Positions 1-10,191 of a stretch of 64,000 nucleotides of DNA are shown here, one piece after another. The notes below the pieces were generated by a model. That model saw only the letters and a program-made list of their open reading frames with translations, had not been told where the DNA came from and ran no database searches. The DNA lies in the NCBI GenBank assembly GCA_037953625.1, contig CM075650.1, positions 3,598,501-3,662,500 on the forward strand, in the 5' to 3' direction. The position numbers were made by a program, and so were the translations under genes. The stretch comes from Crotalaria pallida (taxonomy: Eukaryota; Streptophyta; Magnoliopsida; Fabales; Fabaceae). Each line of letters starts with the position of its first letter. Position 1 is the stretch's first letter.

Positions 1-490
1 CATGTTTTTGGTAAACATGTGGAGGGCCTCTGGGAGTGCCAATACGCTTGCTTGATGACACGTCGTTGACGTGGTCGGCTGAGGGAATGCCGATATGGTT
101 ATACCGTTTGGATGACGGTCCGTTTGGATGACGGGATATGCTCGGGTGGCATGGATACCAAGCTTGTCGTGTACATTCTAGGTGAATGTACGAATTGTTG
201 TATACCTAGGAATACAACGCACTGTTGAGTGCTGGGTTGTCAGGGATGGACGTCAGAGAGTGACATAGTATGATGGAGATAGGCTTGAGAGCTAAAGTCA
301 TGCATCATGCCACTCATTTAAATTAATGATGATAAATGAAATAAGTGTGAGCATCCTATGTGCATTCACTAACTGCTAAGTGTTATATGTGATTGTTGTT
401 ATTTGATGCATGTTTACATATTCATATTGCACAATTTATTCTCTATTGGTTATGTGTATAGAATTGCTTACCCCTATGCCCTTGTAGGTG

Positions 491-943
491 ATGTATCGTT
501 ACATTGCTTGCATCGAGATCCGGCCACTTCCTAGTGGCACATGGATCTATGAGGACCATCGCGCGGTGTTCGAGGGTGAGGTAGAGATTACCTTCTACCA
601 CCCGAACCCGTTGATCCGATTCCGTCCTCGTAGATTTAGGATTCCCATCATATACACTATGCATGTGCCCCCGTTTTACACTTACCATGGACCACCTCCC
701 ACGCGACCAGCTCGCTCTTACCATAGTTTTCGTTTTCGACCTACCCGTTCTCACCCTTTTACTTCGAGAGTCGTCCGCGAGGAGACTCCCCCTTCTGATC
801 CGAGGAGCCCAGTCAGGGTTTCACCATCCCCTGACCCGGTACCCAGTGGTAGGGTACACTCTCCCTCGGACGAGATCGAGGAGGATCCGGTGGAGGAAGA
901 GAGTGGGAGCGAGCCTGTCGTGCATTCTACTGGGAGTGACTGA
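491..943 (+). CDS. LTR-encoded conserved acidic-tailed protein, copy 1
   Basis: An ORF of 150 codons inside the LTR. The ATG at 491 lies three bases after a candidate splice acceptor (TTGTAG at 482-487). The N-terminal 60 or so residues are basic and aromatic-rich (motifs IEIRPL, HRAVFEG, HPNPL, RPRR, HVPP). The middle is rich in Pro, Ser and Arg, and the tail is acidic (EIEEDPVEEESGSE). A TGA here replaces a Trp codon found in the copy at 51500-51970, removing a conserved C-terminal WRDDDP. I do not recognise the family and assign no function. Conservation with the diverged copy at 27313-27777 argues that it is a real gene rather than a chance ORF. Confidence 0.6.
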   Translation: MYRYIACIEIRPLPSGTWIYEDHRAVFEGEVEITFYHPNPLIRFRPRRFRIPIIYTMHVPPFYTYHGPPPTRPARSYHSFRFRPTRSHPFTSRVVREETPPSDPRSPVRVSPSPDPVPSGRVHSPSDEIEEDPVEEESGSEPVVHSTGSD

Positions 944-1021
944 AGGGACGATGATCCCTAGGTACATGCATATGGTGTATGATGCGGATCTGTGGATCTG
1001 ATGTGTGGAGGCTGTGAAGGA

Positions 1022-1110
1022 GACTTGCTGCTGCTGCTGTGTTGTTGATGATGCTACTACCTTACTACTTTTACTTTTGGGAGACTGCTGCTACTACTAC
1101 TACTACATCT
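1022..1110 (+). repeat. Degenerate trinucleotide tract (CTG/CTA)
   Basis: CTGCTGCTGCTG and CTACTACTACTACTAC runs lie just downstream of the LTR ORF. The same tract recurs in every copy of this LTR, at about 9226-9315 and 17430-17519 and reversed at 51357-51440. It is part of the LTR, not an independent locus. Confidence 0.8.
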
Positions 1111-1702
1111 GATGATGCCAGATCTACATGACCACCCTTGGAGTTTCTATTTTGATTATGTACACATATTGTAGATATACTTTTGGAATACTCTAGGGTT
1201 TTGGTCATATTACTATGTAGATCAGATTATGGACTTGTATTTTGAGATCTTGGAGACATGATGATGAGACTATGTATTTATGACTTTTACTATATATAAA
1301 ACCTATGTTTATATTACTAGTGACTGCATAGTCTAATGATTTCCGCTTACTCTGATTCGATCTATTTAAGAGCTCGGCTAAAAATATTATTTAATGGTAT
1401 CAGTTTTATCAAATAATGCATGGGTAACTTTAATTACTTGTATGATAAAACGAGGTTTCCAAAAAGCGAATGTTACCCTATTTGAGAAAAGGTTTTAGAG
1501 ATCGCCGAACTCGATATAAACGTTTTCATAAAGGTTTAGAAATTATTCTCCAAGAATTCCAAAATGACGATTTGTGCACCCGCTTTAAAAAGAAAATTTT
1601 ATCTTCCCTATTTTCTTAACACTCACAAGTCCATATATTACCCAATATAATAGCTTAAATATTAGTTTATATTTGGATAATCCGGAAGGGTGTCACACTG
1701 AG

Positions 1703-1714
1703 TGGTATCAGAGC
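1703..1714 (+). other. Primer-binding site, element copy 1
   Basis: TGGTATCAGAGC is the standard plant LTR-retrotransposon primer-binding site complementary to the 3' end of initiator Met tRNA. It lies 5 bp after the LTR end at 1697. Confidence 0.95.
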
Positions 1715-1986
1715 AAAAGTCAGATCCTGTAGTAGTGGAAGTAGTTCAGAAAGGTAGCCATCAACATCAAGCAGGTATCTCCAAGGCAATTACATTACTT
1801 TGAATGTTTTTATTTTGTTTGTTGAGGTTTAAATACCCTTGATTTGTTTGTATCTTGTCTCTTTGAGTACAAGACACAATTGATTGTAGATTTAATAAGT
1901 TTAAGATAGAGCCTTAGAATAGGTAGTGTAATGGAAGTTTCTTTGGTTCAACATATGTGACCATAAGCCCATAGCGCAGGTCTAAT

Positions 1987-4900
1987 ATGGCAACTAGAAA
2001 CCAAAATCACACTAGTACGATGCTAGAAAGGATCACCACGGTGCTGGAAGCCATGCAACGACAGTCTCAACAACCATCTCAACCGGTCAACCCGTCTCAT
2101 CAAGGTAATGTGGGTAACGCTGAAGCGAAGACTTTGGCTGATTTTAGAAGTTGTAATCCGCCAAAGTTTGAAGGAGGATTTAAACCGGAAGAGGCCAACA
2201 AGTGGATTCACACCATGGACAAGATCTTGAGAACGTTGGAGTGTTCTGATGTTCAAAAGGTGGCGTATGCAACCTACATGTTAGAGGAGGAAGCTGAGAA
2301 CTGGTGGAATCACACGATGCAACTTCTGCAATATGAAGGAAGAGAGGTAAGTTGGGGAGTATTCATGGAGAAGTTTCTCCAAAAGTATTTCCCTGAGGAC
2401 TTGAGAAGGAAGAAGGAGGTAGAGTTCTTGCAGCTGAAGCAAGGAAACATGAGTGTGGGTGAGTATGCAGCTAAGTTTGAGGAGCTGATGAAATACTCTC
2501 CATATTATCAGAACAATCCAGATGAGAGGAGTAAATGCAATAATTTTGAAGGAGGCTTGAGGCCAAAGTTGAAGTCGATCTTCAGTTACCAGTGGATTCA
2601 AAGCTTTCCTGCACTGGTAGACATGTGTAGGATGTATGAAGATGATACCAAGGCTGAGGAGATGCAAGTATCAGAGAAGAAGGACAATCAAGGCTATGGA
2701 CCTCAGAGGCGTAAAGGTTTCAACAACTGAGGCAAAGGACCGTATGATCGCCGAGGGAAAGGCAAAGGAAAAGCTGGTGGTTCTGATAGAAGGGATTATC
2801 GGAGCGAGGCTCCATTCTGTGACAACTGCAAGCGCAATCACTATGGCCGTGTGTGTTGGGGGACAAGTGGTTTCTTTAATTGTGGAAAGCCGGGACATTT
2901 CGCAAGGGACTGCAAGGAACCGGCCAAGGCCAACTCAAGAGGGGCTGCTGATAGGCCTATGGCTCAAGGGAGAGTTTTCACCCTTAGTGGTGTGGAAGCA
3001 AGTCGGTCTTCTGATCTGGTGAAAGGTAAATACTTGCTTAATGGTCAGTCTTGCTATGTTTTGTTTGATTCTGGTGAAACGCATTCATTCGTTTCGTATG
3101 AATGTGTAAACCGGTTAGGCTTGATGATGTCTGAAATGCCTTATGCTCTCAAAGTAGAAACCCCTACCAATTCTCCTGTTGTAGTTTCTAGAGCATGTCT
3201 TAACTGTTGTATAGAAGTGTTAGGACAAACCTCTAAAGTAGATTTGATCTGCTTACCCTTAGTGCAATTAGATGTGATCTTGGGAATGGACTGGTTAAGT
3301 CAAAACCAAGTAATCATTGATTGTGATAGAAAAGTAGTGACCTATAGAAGCCCAAAACCCTCCGGCTACGTGTGCCTGTTCAACTCTGAGGTGGAGGAGA
3401 ATGGTCCAAGGATGGAAGAGATCCCCATTGTCAGAGACTTTCTGGAAGTTTTTGCTGATGAGATCCCTGGTCTGCCACCAAGAAGAGAAATTGAATTCGG
3501 TATCGACTTAGTTCCGGGAACTGGTCCCATTTCTATCGCTCCCTATAGAATGGCACCACCGGAAATGGCAGAAATGAAGAAGCAGATTGAGGAGCTATTA
3601 CAGAAACAGATGATTCGACCAAGTGTGTCACCTTGGGGTGCTCCGGTTTTGTTTGTCAAGAAGAAATATGGTAGTATGAGGATGTGCATCGACTACCGGC
3701 AACTGAATAAGGTCACCATCAAGAACAAGTATCCATTGCCGAGGATAGATGACCTTATGGATCAAGTTCGTGGAGCTTCAGTATTTTCTAAGATCGATTT
3801 GAGGTCAGGATACCATCAGATCAGGATAAGAGAAGAGGATATCTCTAAGACTGCATTCCGATCTCGATACGGACATTATGAGTATGTCGTGATGCCGTTC
3901 GGATTGACTAATGCACCAGCCATTTTCATGGACTACATGAATCGAATCTTTAGACCTTACTTAGATTCGTTCGTGGTTGTGTTCATTGATGATATTCTCA
4001 TTTACTCTAAGAGCCCGGAGGAGCATGCCGAACACTTGAGGATAGTGTTGAGCATCCTAAAGGAGAAGCAATTGTACGCCAAACTTACAAAGTGTGAGTT
4101 CTGGCTGAAGGAGGTTAAGTTCTTGGGGCATGTGATTTCGGACAAGGGAATAGCCGTTGATCCGACGAAAGTGAGTTCGGTTTTGCAATGGGAGCAACCA
4201 AAGTTGGTCACGGAGGTGAGAAGCTTTCTTGGTTTGGCTGGTTATTATAGAATGTTTATCGAAGGTTTCTCGAAGATCGCACTGCCTCTGACGAAGTTGA
4301 CTCGGAAAGATCAACCATTCCTATGGGATGAGAAATGTGAAAGGAGTTTTCAAGAGTTGAAGGAAAGGTTGACATCGTCTCCTGTATTGGTTCTGCCCGA
4401 TGCACAGAAGAGTTTTGATGTGTATTGTGACGCGTCGAAACAAGGTCTTGGGTGTGTTTTGATGCAAGAGGGACAAGTCGTCGCCTATGCCTCGAGACAG
4501 CTAAAAGTTCATGAAATGAACTATCCAACCCATGATATGGAGCTGGCAGCTGTGGTGTTTGCATTAAAGATCCGGAGGCACTATCTCTATGGCACTACGT
4601 TCCGGGTGTTCAGTGACCATAAGAGTTTAAAGTACCTCTTTGATCAAAAGGAGTTGGATATGAGGCAACACCGATGGATGGAGTTTTTGAAGGATTATGA
4701 GTTTGAACTCCATTATCATCCTGGAAAGGCCAATGTTGTGGCAGATGCATTGAGTAGGAAGGCAATGCACATCAGTGCAATGATGGTCAGAGAAGTTGCA
4801 CCGATAGAGGAATTCCGGGATTTGAGTCTGACGATGCAAGTGGAGCCGACAAGTATCAAGATGGGGATGCTGCAGATTGCTAATGAGTTTCTACAAAGGA

Positions 4901-6321
4901 TTCGGGAATTGCAAGGCAAGGATGAGAAGCTCATAGAAAAGAGGAAGTTGAGGGAAGAAGGCAAGGAATTGGAGTTTCAAGAAGGGAAGGATGTAATCCT
5001 TCGCTTTAAAACAAGGATTTGTGTGCCTGATGATTTAGAAGTAAGAAGGATGATTCTGGATGAAGCGCATAAGGGTAAGATGAGTATGCATCCGGGAGCT
5101 ACCAAAATGTACCAGGACTTAAAGAAGCTATTTTGGTGGCCTGGTTTGAAGAAAGACATAGCTGAGTATGTGGCCCGTTGTTTGGTGTGTCAAAAGACCA
5201 AGATGGAACATCAAAGGCCAGGAGGAGAGTTACTTCCTTTGGAGATTCCGTTGTGGAAATGGGATAGCATCTTGATGGATTTCGTGTCGGGATTTCCAAG
5301 GACATCTACTGGTCATGATGCAATCTGGGTGATAGTGGATCGTTTGACCAAGTCAGCGCATTTCATTCCCGTGAATATGCGCTATTCGTTGGAAAAGCTC
5401 ACCCAGTTGTACATCAAAGAATTTGTTCGTCTGCACGGTGTACCATCAAGCATTGTATCTGATCGCGATCCGAGGTTTACATCGAAGTTCTGGGAAGATC
5501 TGCATAGAGCCTTGGGTTCAAGATTAAAACTGAGTTCTGCATACCATCCTCAGACTGATGGCCAAACGGAGAGGACTATTCAGTCATTGGAGGACATTCT
5601 ACGAGCCTGTGCTTTGGAAGGACAAGGGAATTGGGAACAGATGTTGCCACTCGTGGAATTCACTTAAAACAACAATTACCACACGAGCATTGGAATGGCA
5701 CCATTTGAAGCTTTGTATGGGAGAAAGTGCCAGACGCCGTTATGTTGGTTCCAAGTGGGGGAGAATTCTCTGGTTGGACCAGATTTTGTGCAAGAGACCA
5801 CGAAACAGATCAGGATGATACAAGAAAAGATAAGGGCAGCTCAAAGTAGGCAGAAAAGCTATGCTGATAAGAGAAGAAAACCATTAGAGTTCGCCGAAGG
5901 AGACCATGTGCTTATTAGGATAGTACCAACCAAAGGTGTTAGTAGAGCCTTGAAAACTCAGAAACTATCACCTAAATTCATTGGTCCCTACCAAATCCTC
6001 AAAAGAGTCGGCCCAGTAGCTTATCAATTGGCTTTGCCTCCGTCATTAGCTAACCTTCATAATGTATTCCATGTGTCTCAACTTAAAAGATATGTCCATG
6101 ACCCCACCATTGTCCTTAGAATCCAACCTGATGACTTAGAAATTCATGAGAACCTAACCTTCAAAGCTGTGCCAGTTCGTATTGAAGATCGAAGAATCAA
6201 GCAGCTTAGAGGAAAAGACATTCGTCTGGTCAAAGTCGTCTGGGTGTGTGGCGATGTAATGGAAGCATCGTGGGAATTAGAAGATAAGGTGCGTCAGGAT
6301 TATCCTGACTTGTTTGTATGA
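1987..6321 (+). pseudogene. gag-pol: Tekay gag-pol polyprotein, copy 1 (two nonsense codons)
   Basis: The reading frame is continuous for 1444 codons except for a TGA at codon 248 (2728-2730; CGA in copy 2) and a TAA at codon 1227 (5665-5667; TAC in copy 2). No frameshift is seen. Domain order is gag, zinc knuckle, aspartic protease, RT with FIDD, RNase H, H2C2 and DDE integrase, then a C-terminal chromodomain-like segment that is complete here. Other damage relative to copy 2: the first Cys of the CCHC knuckle is Phe, and the residue after the protease DSG is Glu instead of Ala. The stops separate gag from pol, so this copy should not make a working polyprotein. It could still supply template RNA. 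Confidence 0.95.
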
Positions 6322-6324
6322 GTT

Positions 6325-6363
6325 GAATTTCGGGGACGAAATTCCTTGTAAGTGGGAGAGTAG
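6325..6363 (+). promoter_or_regulatory. Stem-loop plus polypurine tract, copy 1
   Basis: A perfect 8-bp stem (GAATTTCG / CGAAATTC, 6325-6332 and 6337-6344) closes a GGGA loop. It is followed by the purine-rich stretch GTAAGTGGGAGAGTAG that ends at the 3' LTR. The purine tract primes plus-strand DNA synthesis. The hairpin is not a standard annotated element; see findings. Confidence 0.75.
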
Positions 6364-6614
6364 TGTAACACCACAAAATTTTAATCCCCGATTAATGAAA
6401 TGTTAATTATAATTAATTATTTCCATATTAATCCTTGATTAAAATATGTGTTTATATAGTTGGTATATGTGTGTGAATTGATTTAATAAATATAATAAAT
6501 GCCTAAGATGAGTATTTTGCATATTAGTCCCTGGGTTGGGACCTAGAGGTAATTATAGGAAAGATTTTGGAGGGAAAGTAAATAAAATAATTATTTTTCA
6601 AAAATTGGGAAAAA

Positions 6615-6645
6615 TACTCGAGTATTTTTTAAAAAAACTCGAGTA
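6615..6645. promoter_or_regulatory. Promoter-proximal pair of TACTCGAGTA palindromes
   Basis: TACTCGAGTA at 6615-6624 and AACTCGAGTA at 6636-6645 lie 130-160 bp upstream of the TATA box at 6775. LTR copy 3 has the same pair at 14820-14849 and the solo LTR has it at 54021-54050. This is a candidate site for a dimeric DNA-binding protein, but no binding is shown. Confidence 0.55.
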
Positions 6646-6774
6646 TTCTGGGTCAAATTGCACGAGTTAGTGCGTTTGGTGAGTCAGCACCAACGATTCT
6701 CGTGTGTTGACACGAAATCGTCTTCTTCAACACGTCCTATGCTTCGTGTCGAGCTGCATGATTGTTCAATCGAG

Positions 6775-6783
6775 CTATATAAG
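6775..6783 (+). promoter_or_regulatory. LTR TATA box
   Basis: CTATATAAG in the U3 part of LTR copy 2, with the palindrome pair upstream and a candidate splice donor about 490 bp downstream. The same sequence recurs in LTR copy 3. Transcription would be expected to start roughly 30 bp downstream. Confidence 0.65.
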
Positions 6784-7269
6784 CTGTGGTTGACGAATCA
6801 ATTCCTCTATTTGCCAAATTCGTGGGTTTTGCTTCAAGTTAGGGTTCCTGGATTGTCCTCTTCGATTCTCTTTCTCAGAGTCAAATTGAAACACAAATCA
6901 TACACGAATACAAAGCTTACATCTTGAGCTTTGTATAGAGAGTAAAATCGTGAGGATTGAGTGAGTGTGTTGAGAGAATTGGAGCTGAGAAGTTGGAGCT
7001 TGTTCTGTCAAAGTGTTGCTTGGAGCCTACTTTGATCTTGATTTCTGGTAAGCTCACGAATTCTTGAGTCTCAAATTCAGTTTCCTTAGTTAGATGATGT
7101 TGCATAGAGTATAGAAAACTTAATTTCCCCAAATTATTTCTCTGTTTCATGTACAAACCGATTCCACTTTGGTGTGGTACTCAAAATGCTCTGCATGTGG
7201 CATTTGAAGTTGGTCTGAGAATTGTGGAGCCTTTTTCTTGTCAATTCTTGTTTGGAAAAAATCTGAGAG

Positions 7270-8692
7270 GTAAGGGGAAGTAATTATATTCACTAGATAG
7301 AGTTTAAATTTCATTAATTGTGTTAGAGAGCCACCAAGAGGCTCTAAGGGCTTAGTTTGAATAGGAACTTTGGTTTGGAGACCAATCCATGCTCTATGAC
7401 TGTGATGAGCAAGTTCTATATCATGCATGCAAGCTTAAATGAACTTTGTTTCATGAATATTGTGCTTATTTTGCAATTTGAAGTGTTGAGTTGCTAAATT
7501 GTATATTTCATGCATAATGGATTGATTCTCTGTCAAATTTGTTATTTGATATGAAATGAGTATGTTAACATGTTCAATATGTGGTATATGAACTATTGTG
7601 ATCACTGTTTTGGGTTAAAAATGTTTAGAAATTGAAATGGTATGTAAAAACCAAGTTTCACTCTGTTCTGTCTGCAGATACTCGAGTATTTGGCTTAATA
7701 CTCGAGTATTTCGTGGTGCACCAGAGTGAAAATTGGCGCACCAACTTGGGAATCAGATTGAACACTCGAGTAATGTATGAACTACTCGAGTATCCTGGGT
7801 AATGGAATACTCGAGTATCTCATGAATTACTCGAGTATATTTATGAAGACCTGAAATCCTAAATCTCTGAAAAGACATGAACGACTCGAGTATAATTATG
7901 AACAACTCGAGTAGAATCTGGAAAATGATAAACTACTCGAGTATTTTGGAAAAAACTCGAGTATTTTTAGTCAGATACTTAAAAATACCATTTTCAACTC
8001 TAAGTCATTTTGTAACTCTTAGAGGACAATAAACCAAGTGATCCTGGACTTAGAGGAAATTGATTGACGTTATGATGTTTTCATTTGAATAATGATATGT
8101 TGCTCGGGAGGCACGTAATGTATTAATAAAAGGATAAAACATCAATCAATCTCTTTTAAGTAAGGTAATGCATTCATTCTGGAGTTTGGTTGGTAGGACG
8201 TATATCATGTTTTTGGTAAACATGTGGAGGGCCTCTGGGAGTGCCAATACGCTTGCTTGATGACACGTCGTTGACGTGGTCGGCTGAGGGAATGCCGATA
8301 TGGTTATACTGTTTGGATGACGGTCCGTTTGGATGACGGGATATGCTCGGGTGGCATGGATACCAAGCTTGTCGTGTACATTCTAGGTGAATGTACGAAT
8401 TGTTGTATACCTAGGAATACAACGCACTGTTGAGTGCTGGGTTGTCAGGGATGGACGTCAGAGAGTGACATAGTATGATGGAGATAGGCTTGAGAGCTAA
8501 AGTCATGCATCATGCCACTCATTTAAATTAATGATGATAAATGAAATAAGTGTGAGCATCCTATGTGCATTCACTAACTGCTAAGTGTTATATGTGATTG
8601 TTGTTATTTGATGCATGTTTACATATTCATATTGCACAATTTATTCTCTATTGGTTATGTGTATAGAATTGCTTACCCCTATGCCCTTGTAG
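7270..8692 (+). other. Candidate LTR intron
   Basis: The donor is GAGAG|GTAAGGGGAAG at 7269/7270. The acceptor is a pyrimidine-containing stretch ending CCCTTGTAG at 8692, and the LTR ORF ATG follows at 8696. The diverged LTR at 26777-30081 has a matching donor (AAG|GTAAGGGAGAAG) and acceptor (TTTGTAG|GTGATG) in the same order, giving an intron of about 1.36 kb against 1.42 kb here. The ten-palindrome cluster lies inside it. Splicing is inferred from sequence only. Confidence 0.45.
7679..7963. repeat. Cluster of ten (N)ACTCGAGTA palindromes
   Basis: Copies start at 7679, 7699, 7763, 7783, 7808, 7828, 7883, 7904, 7934 and 7954. The core ACTCGAGTA is invariant and the spacing is irregular at 20-64 bp. 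The sequence between copies is not repetitive, so this is a set of sites, not a tandem satellite. LTR copy 3 has the same cluster at 15883-16167, and the minus-strand solo LTR has it at about 52704-52988. Confidence 0.85.
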
Positions 8693-8695
8693 GTG

Positions 8696-9148
8696 ATGTC
8701 TCGTTACATTGCTTGCATCGAGATCCGGCCACTTCCTAGTGGCACATGGATCTATGAGGACCATCGCGCGGTGTTCGAGGGTGAGGTAGAGATTACCTTC
8801 TACCACCCGAACCCGTTGATCCGATTCCGTCCTCGTAGATTTAGGATTCCCATTATATACACTATGCATGTACCCCCGTTTTACACTTACCATGGACCAC
8901 CTCCCACGCGACCAGCTCGATCTTACCATAGTTTTCGTTTTCGACCTACCCGTTCTCACCCTTTTACTTCGAGAGTCGTCCGCGAGGAGACTCCCCCTTC
9001 TGATCCGAGGAGCCCAGTCAGGGTTTCACCATCCCCTGACCCGGTACCCAGTGGTAGGGTACACTCTCCCTCGGACGAGATCGAGGAGGATCCGGTGGAG
9101 GACGAGAGTGGGAGCGAGCCTGTCGTGCATTCTACTGGGAGTGACTGA
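8696..9148 (+). CDS. LTR-encoded conserved acidic-tailed protein, copy 2
   Basis: A 150-residue ORF equivalent to 491-943, again directly after a candidate splice acceptor. It differs from copy 1 by a few substitutions (for example Ser for Tyr at residue 2, and VEDESGSE in the tail). It has the same TGA in place of the Trp that begins WRDDDP. On a transcript starting at the LTR TATA box this would be the first sizeable ORF, upstream of gag-pol. Function unknown. Confidence 0.62.
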   Translation: MSRYIACIEIRPLPSGTWIYEDHRAVFEGEVEITFYHPNPLIRFRPRRFRIPIIYTMHVPPFYTYHGPPPTRPARSYHSFRFRPTRSHPFTSRVVREETPPSDPRSPVRVSPSPDPVPSGRVHSPSDEIEEDPVEDESGSEPVVHSTGSD

Positions 9149-9907
9149 AGGGACGATGATCCCTAGGTACATGCATATGGTGTATGATGCAGATCTGTGG
9201 ATCCGATGTGTGGAGGCTGTGAAGGAGACTTGCTGCTGCTGCTGTGTTGTTGATGATGCTACTACCTTACTACTTTTACTTTTGGGAGACTGCTGCTACT
9301 ACTACTACTACATCTGATGATGCCAGATCTACATGACCACCCTTGGAGTTTCTATTTTGATTATGTACACATATTGTAGATATACTTTTGGAATACTCTA
9401 GGGTTTTGGTCATATTACTATGTAGATCAGATTATGGACTTGTATTTTGAGATCTTGGAGACATGATGATGAGACTATGTATTTATGACTTTTACTATAT
9501 ATAAAACCTATGTTTATATTACTAGTGACTGCATAGTCTAATGATTTCCGCTTACTCTGATTCGATCTATTTAAGAGCTCGGCTAAAAATATTATTTAAT
9601 GGTATCAGTTTTATCAAATAATGCATGGGTAACTTTAATTACTTGTATGATAAAACGAGGTTTCCAAAAAGCGAATGTTACCCTATTTGAGAAAAGGTTT
9701 TACAGATCGTCGAACTCGATATAAACATTTTCATAAAGGTTTAGAAATTATTCTCCAAGAATTCCAAAATGACGATTTGTGCACCCGCTTTAAAAAGAAA
9801 ATTTTATCTTCCCTATTTTCTTAACACTCACAAGTCCATATATTATCCAATATAATAGCTTAAATATTAGTTTATATTTGGATAATCCGGAAGGGTGTCA
9901 CACTGAG

Positions 9908-9919
9908 TGGTATCAGAGC
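9908..9919 (+). other. Primer-binding site, element copy 2
   Basis: TGGTATCAGAGC, initiator-Met-tRNA type, 5 bp after the end of LTR copy 2. Confidence 0.95.
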
Positions 9920-10191
9920 AAAAGTCAGATCCTGTAGTAGTGGAAGTAGTTCAGAAAGGTAGCCATCAACATCAAGCAGGTATCTCCAAGGCAATTACAT
10001 TACTTTGAATGTTTTTATTTTGTTTGTTGAGGTTTAAATACCCTTGATTTGTTTGTATCTTGTCTCTTTGAGTACAAGACACAATTGATTGTAGATTTAA
10101 TAAGTTTAAGATAGAGCCTTAGAATAGGTAGTGTAATGGAAGTTTCTTTGGTTCAACATATGTGACCATAAGCCCATAGCGCAGGTCTAAT

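Larger units (their letters stand above)
1..1697 (+). repeat. LTR copy 1, 3' part only
   Basis: This is the right-hand 1697 bp of the Tekay LTR. It corresponds without net indels to 8206-9902 of LTR copy 2 and ends in TGTCACA just before the primer-binding site. It contains the LTR ORF (491-943) but not the promoter half, which would lie left of the window. Confidence 0.95.
6364..9902 (+). repeat. LTR copy 2 (shared by both array units)
   Basis: A complete 3539-bp LTR, TGTAACACC to TGTCACA. Internal order is: palindrome pair, TATA box, leader, candidate intron with a cluster of ten palindromes, then the LTR ORF, a trinucleotide tract, and the 3' end. It serves as 3' LTR of unit 1 and 5' LTR of unit 2. 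Very high similarity to LTR copy 3 points to recent insertion or recombination. Confidence 0.95.

Noticed and set aside
443..754. Minus-strand 103-codon ORF, repeated at 8648-8959 and 16852-17163
   Set aside because: It is the antisense shadow of the LTR ORF. Its sequence follows from the conserved plus-strand codons and has no support of its own.
6658..6927. 89-codon ORF in the LTR leader (also 14862-15131)
   Set aside because: No counterpart at the equivalent position in the diverged LTR, and it spans the TATA box, so it is unlikely to be translated.
7679..7963. Possible CRISPR array from regularly recurring words
   Set aside because: The word is 9-10 bp, palindromic, irregularly spaced and inside a plant LTR. 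No leader or cas genes.
8868..9317. Plus-strand 149-codon ORF in a second frame, ending in Cys and Tyr runs
   Set aside because: It overlaps the LTR ORF in another frame and is extended by a CTG/CTA tract. The diverged family keeps the other frame, not this one.
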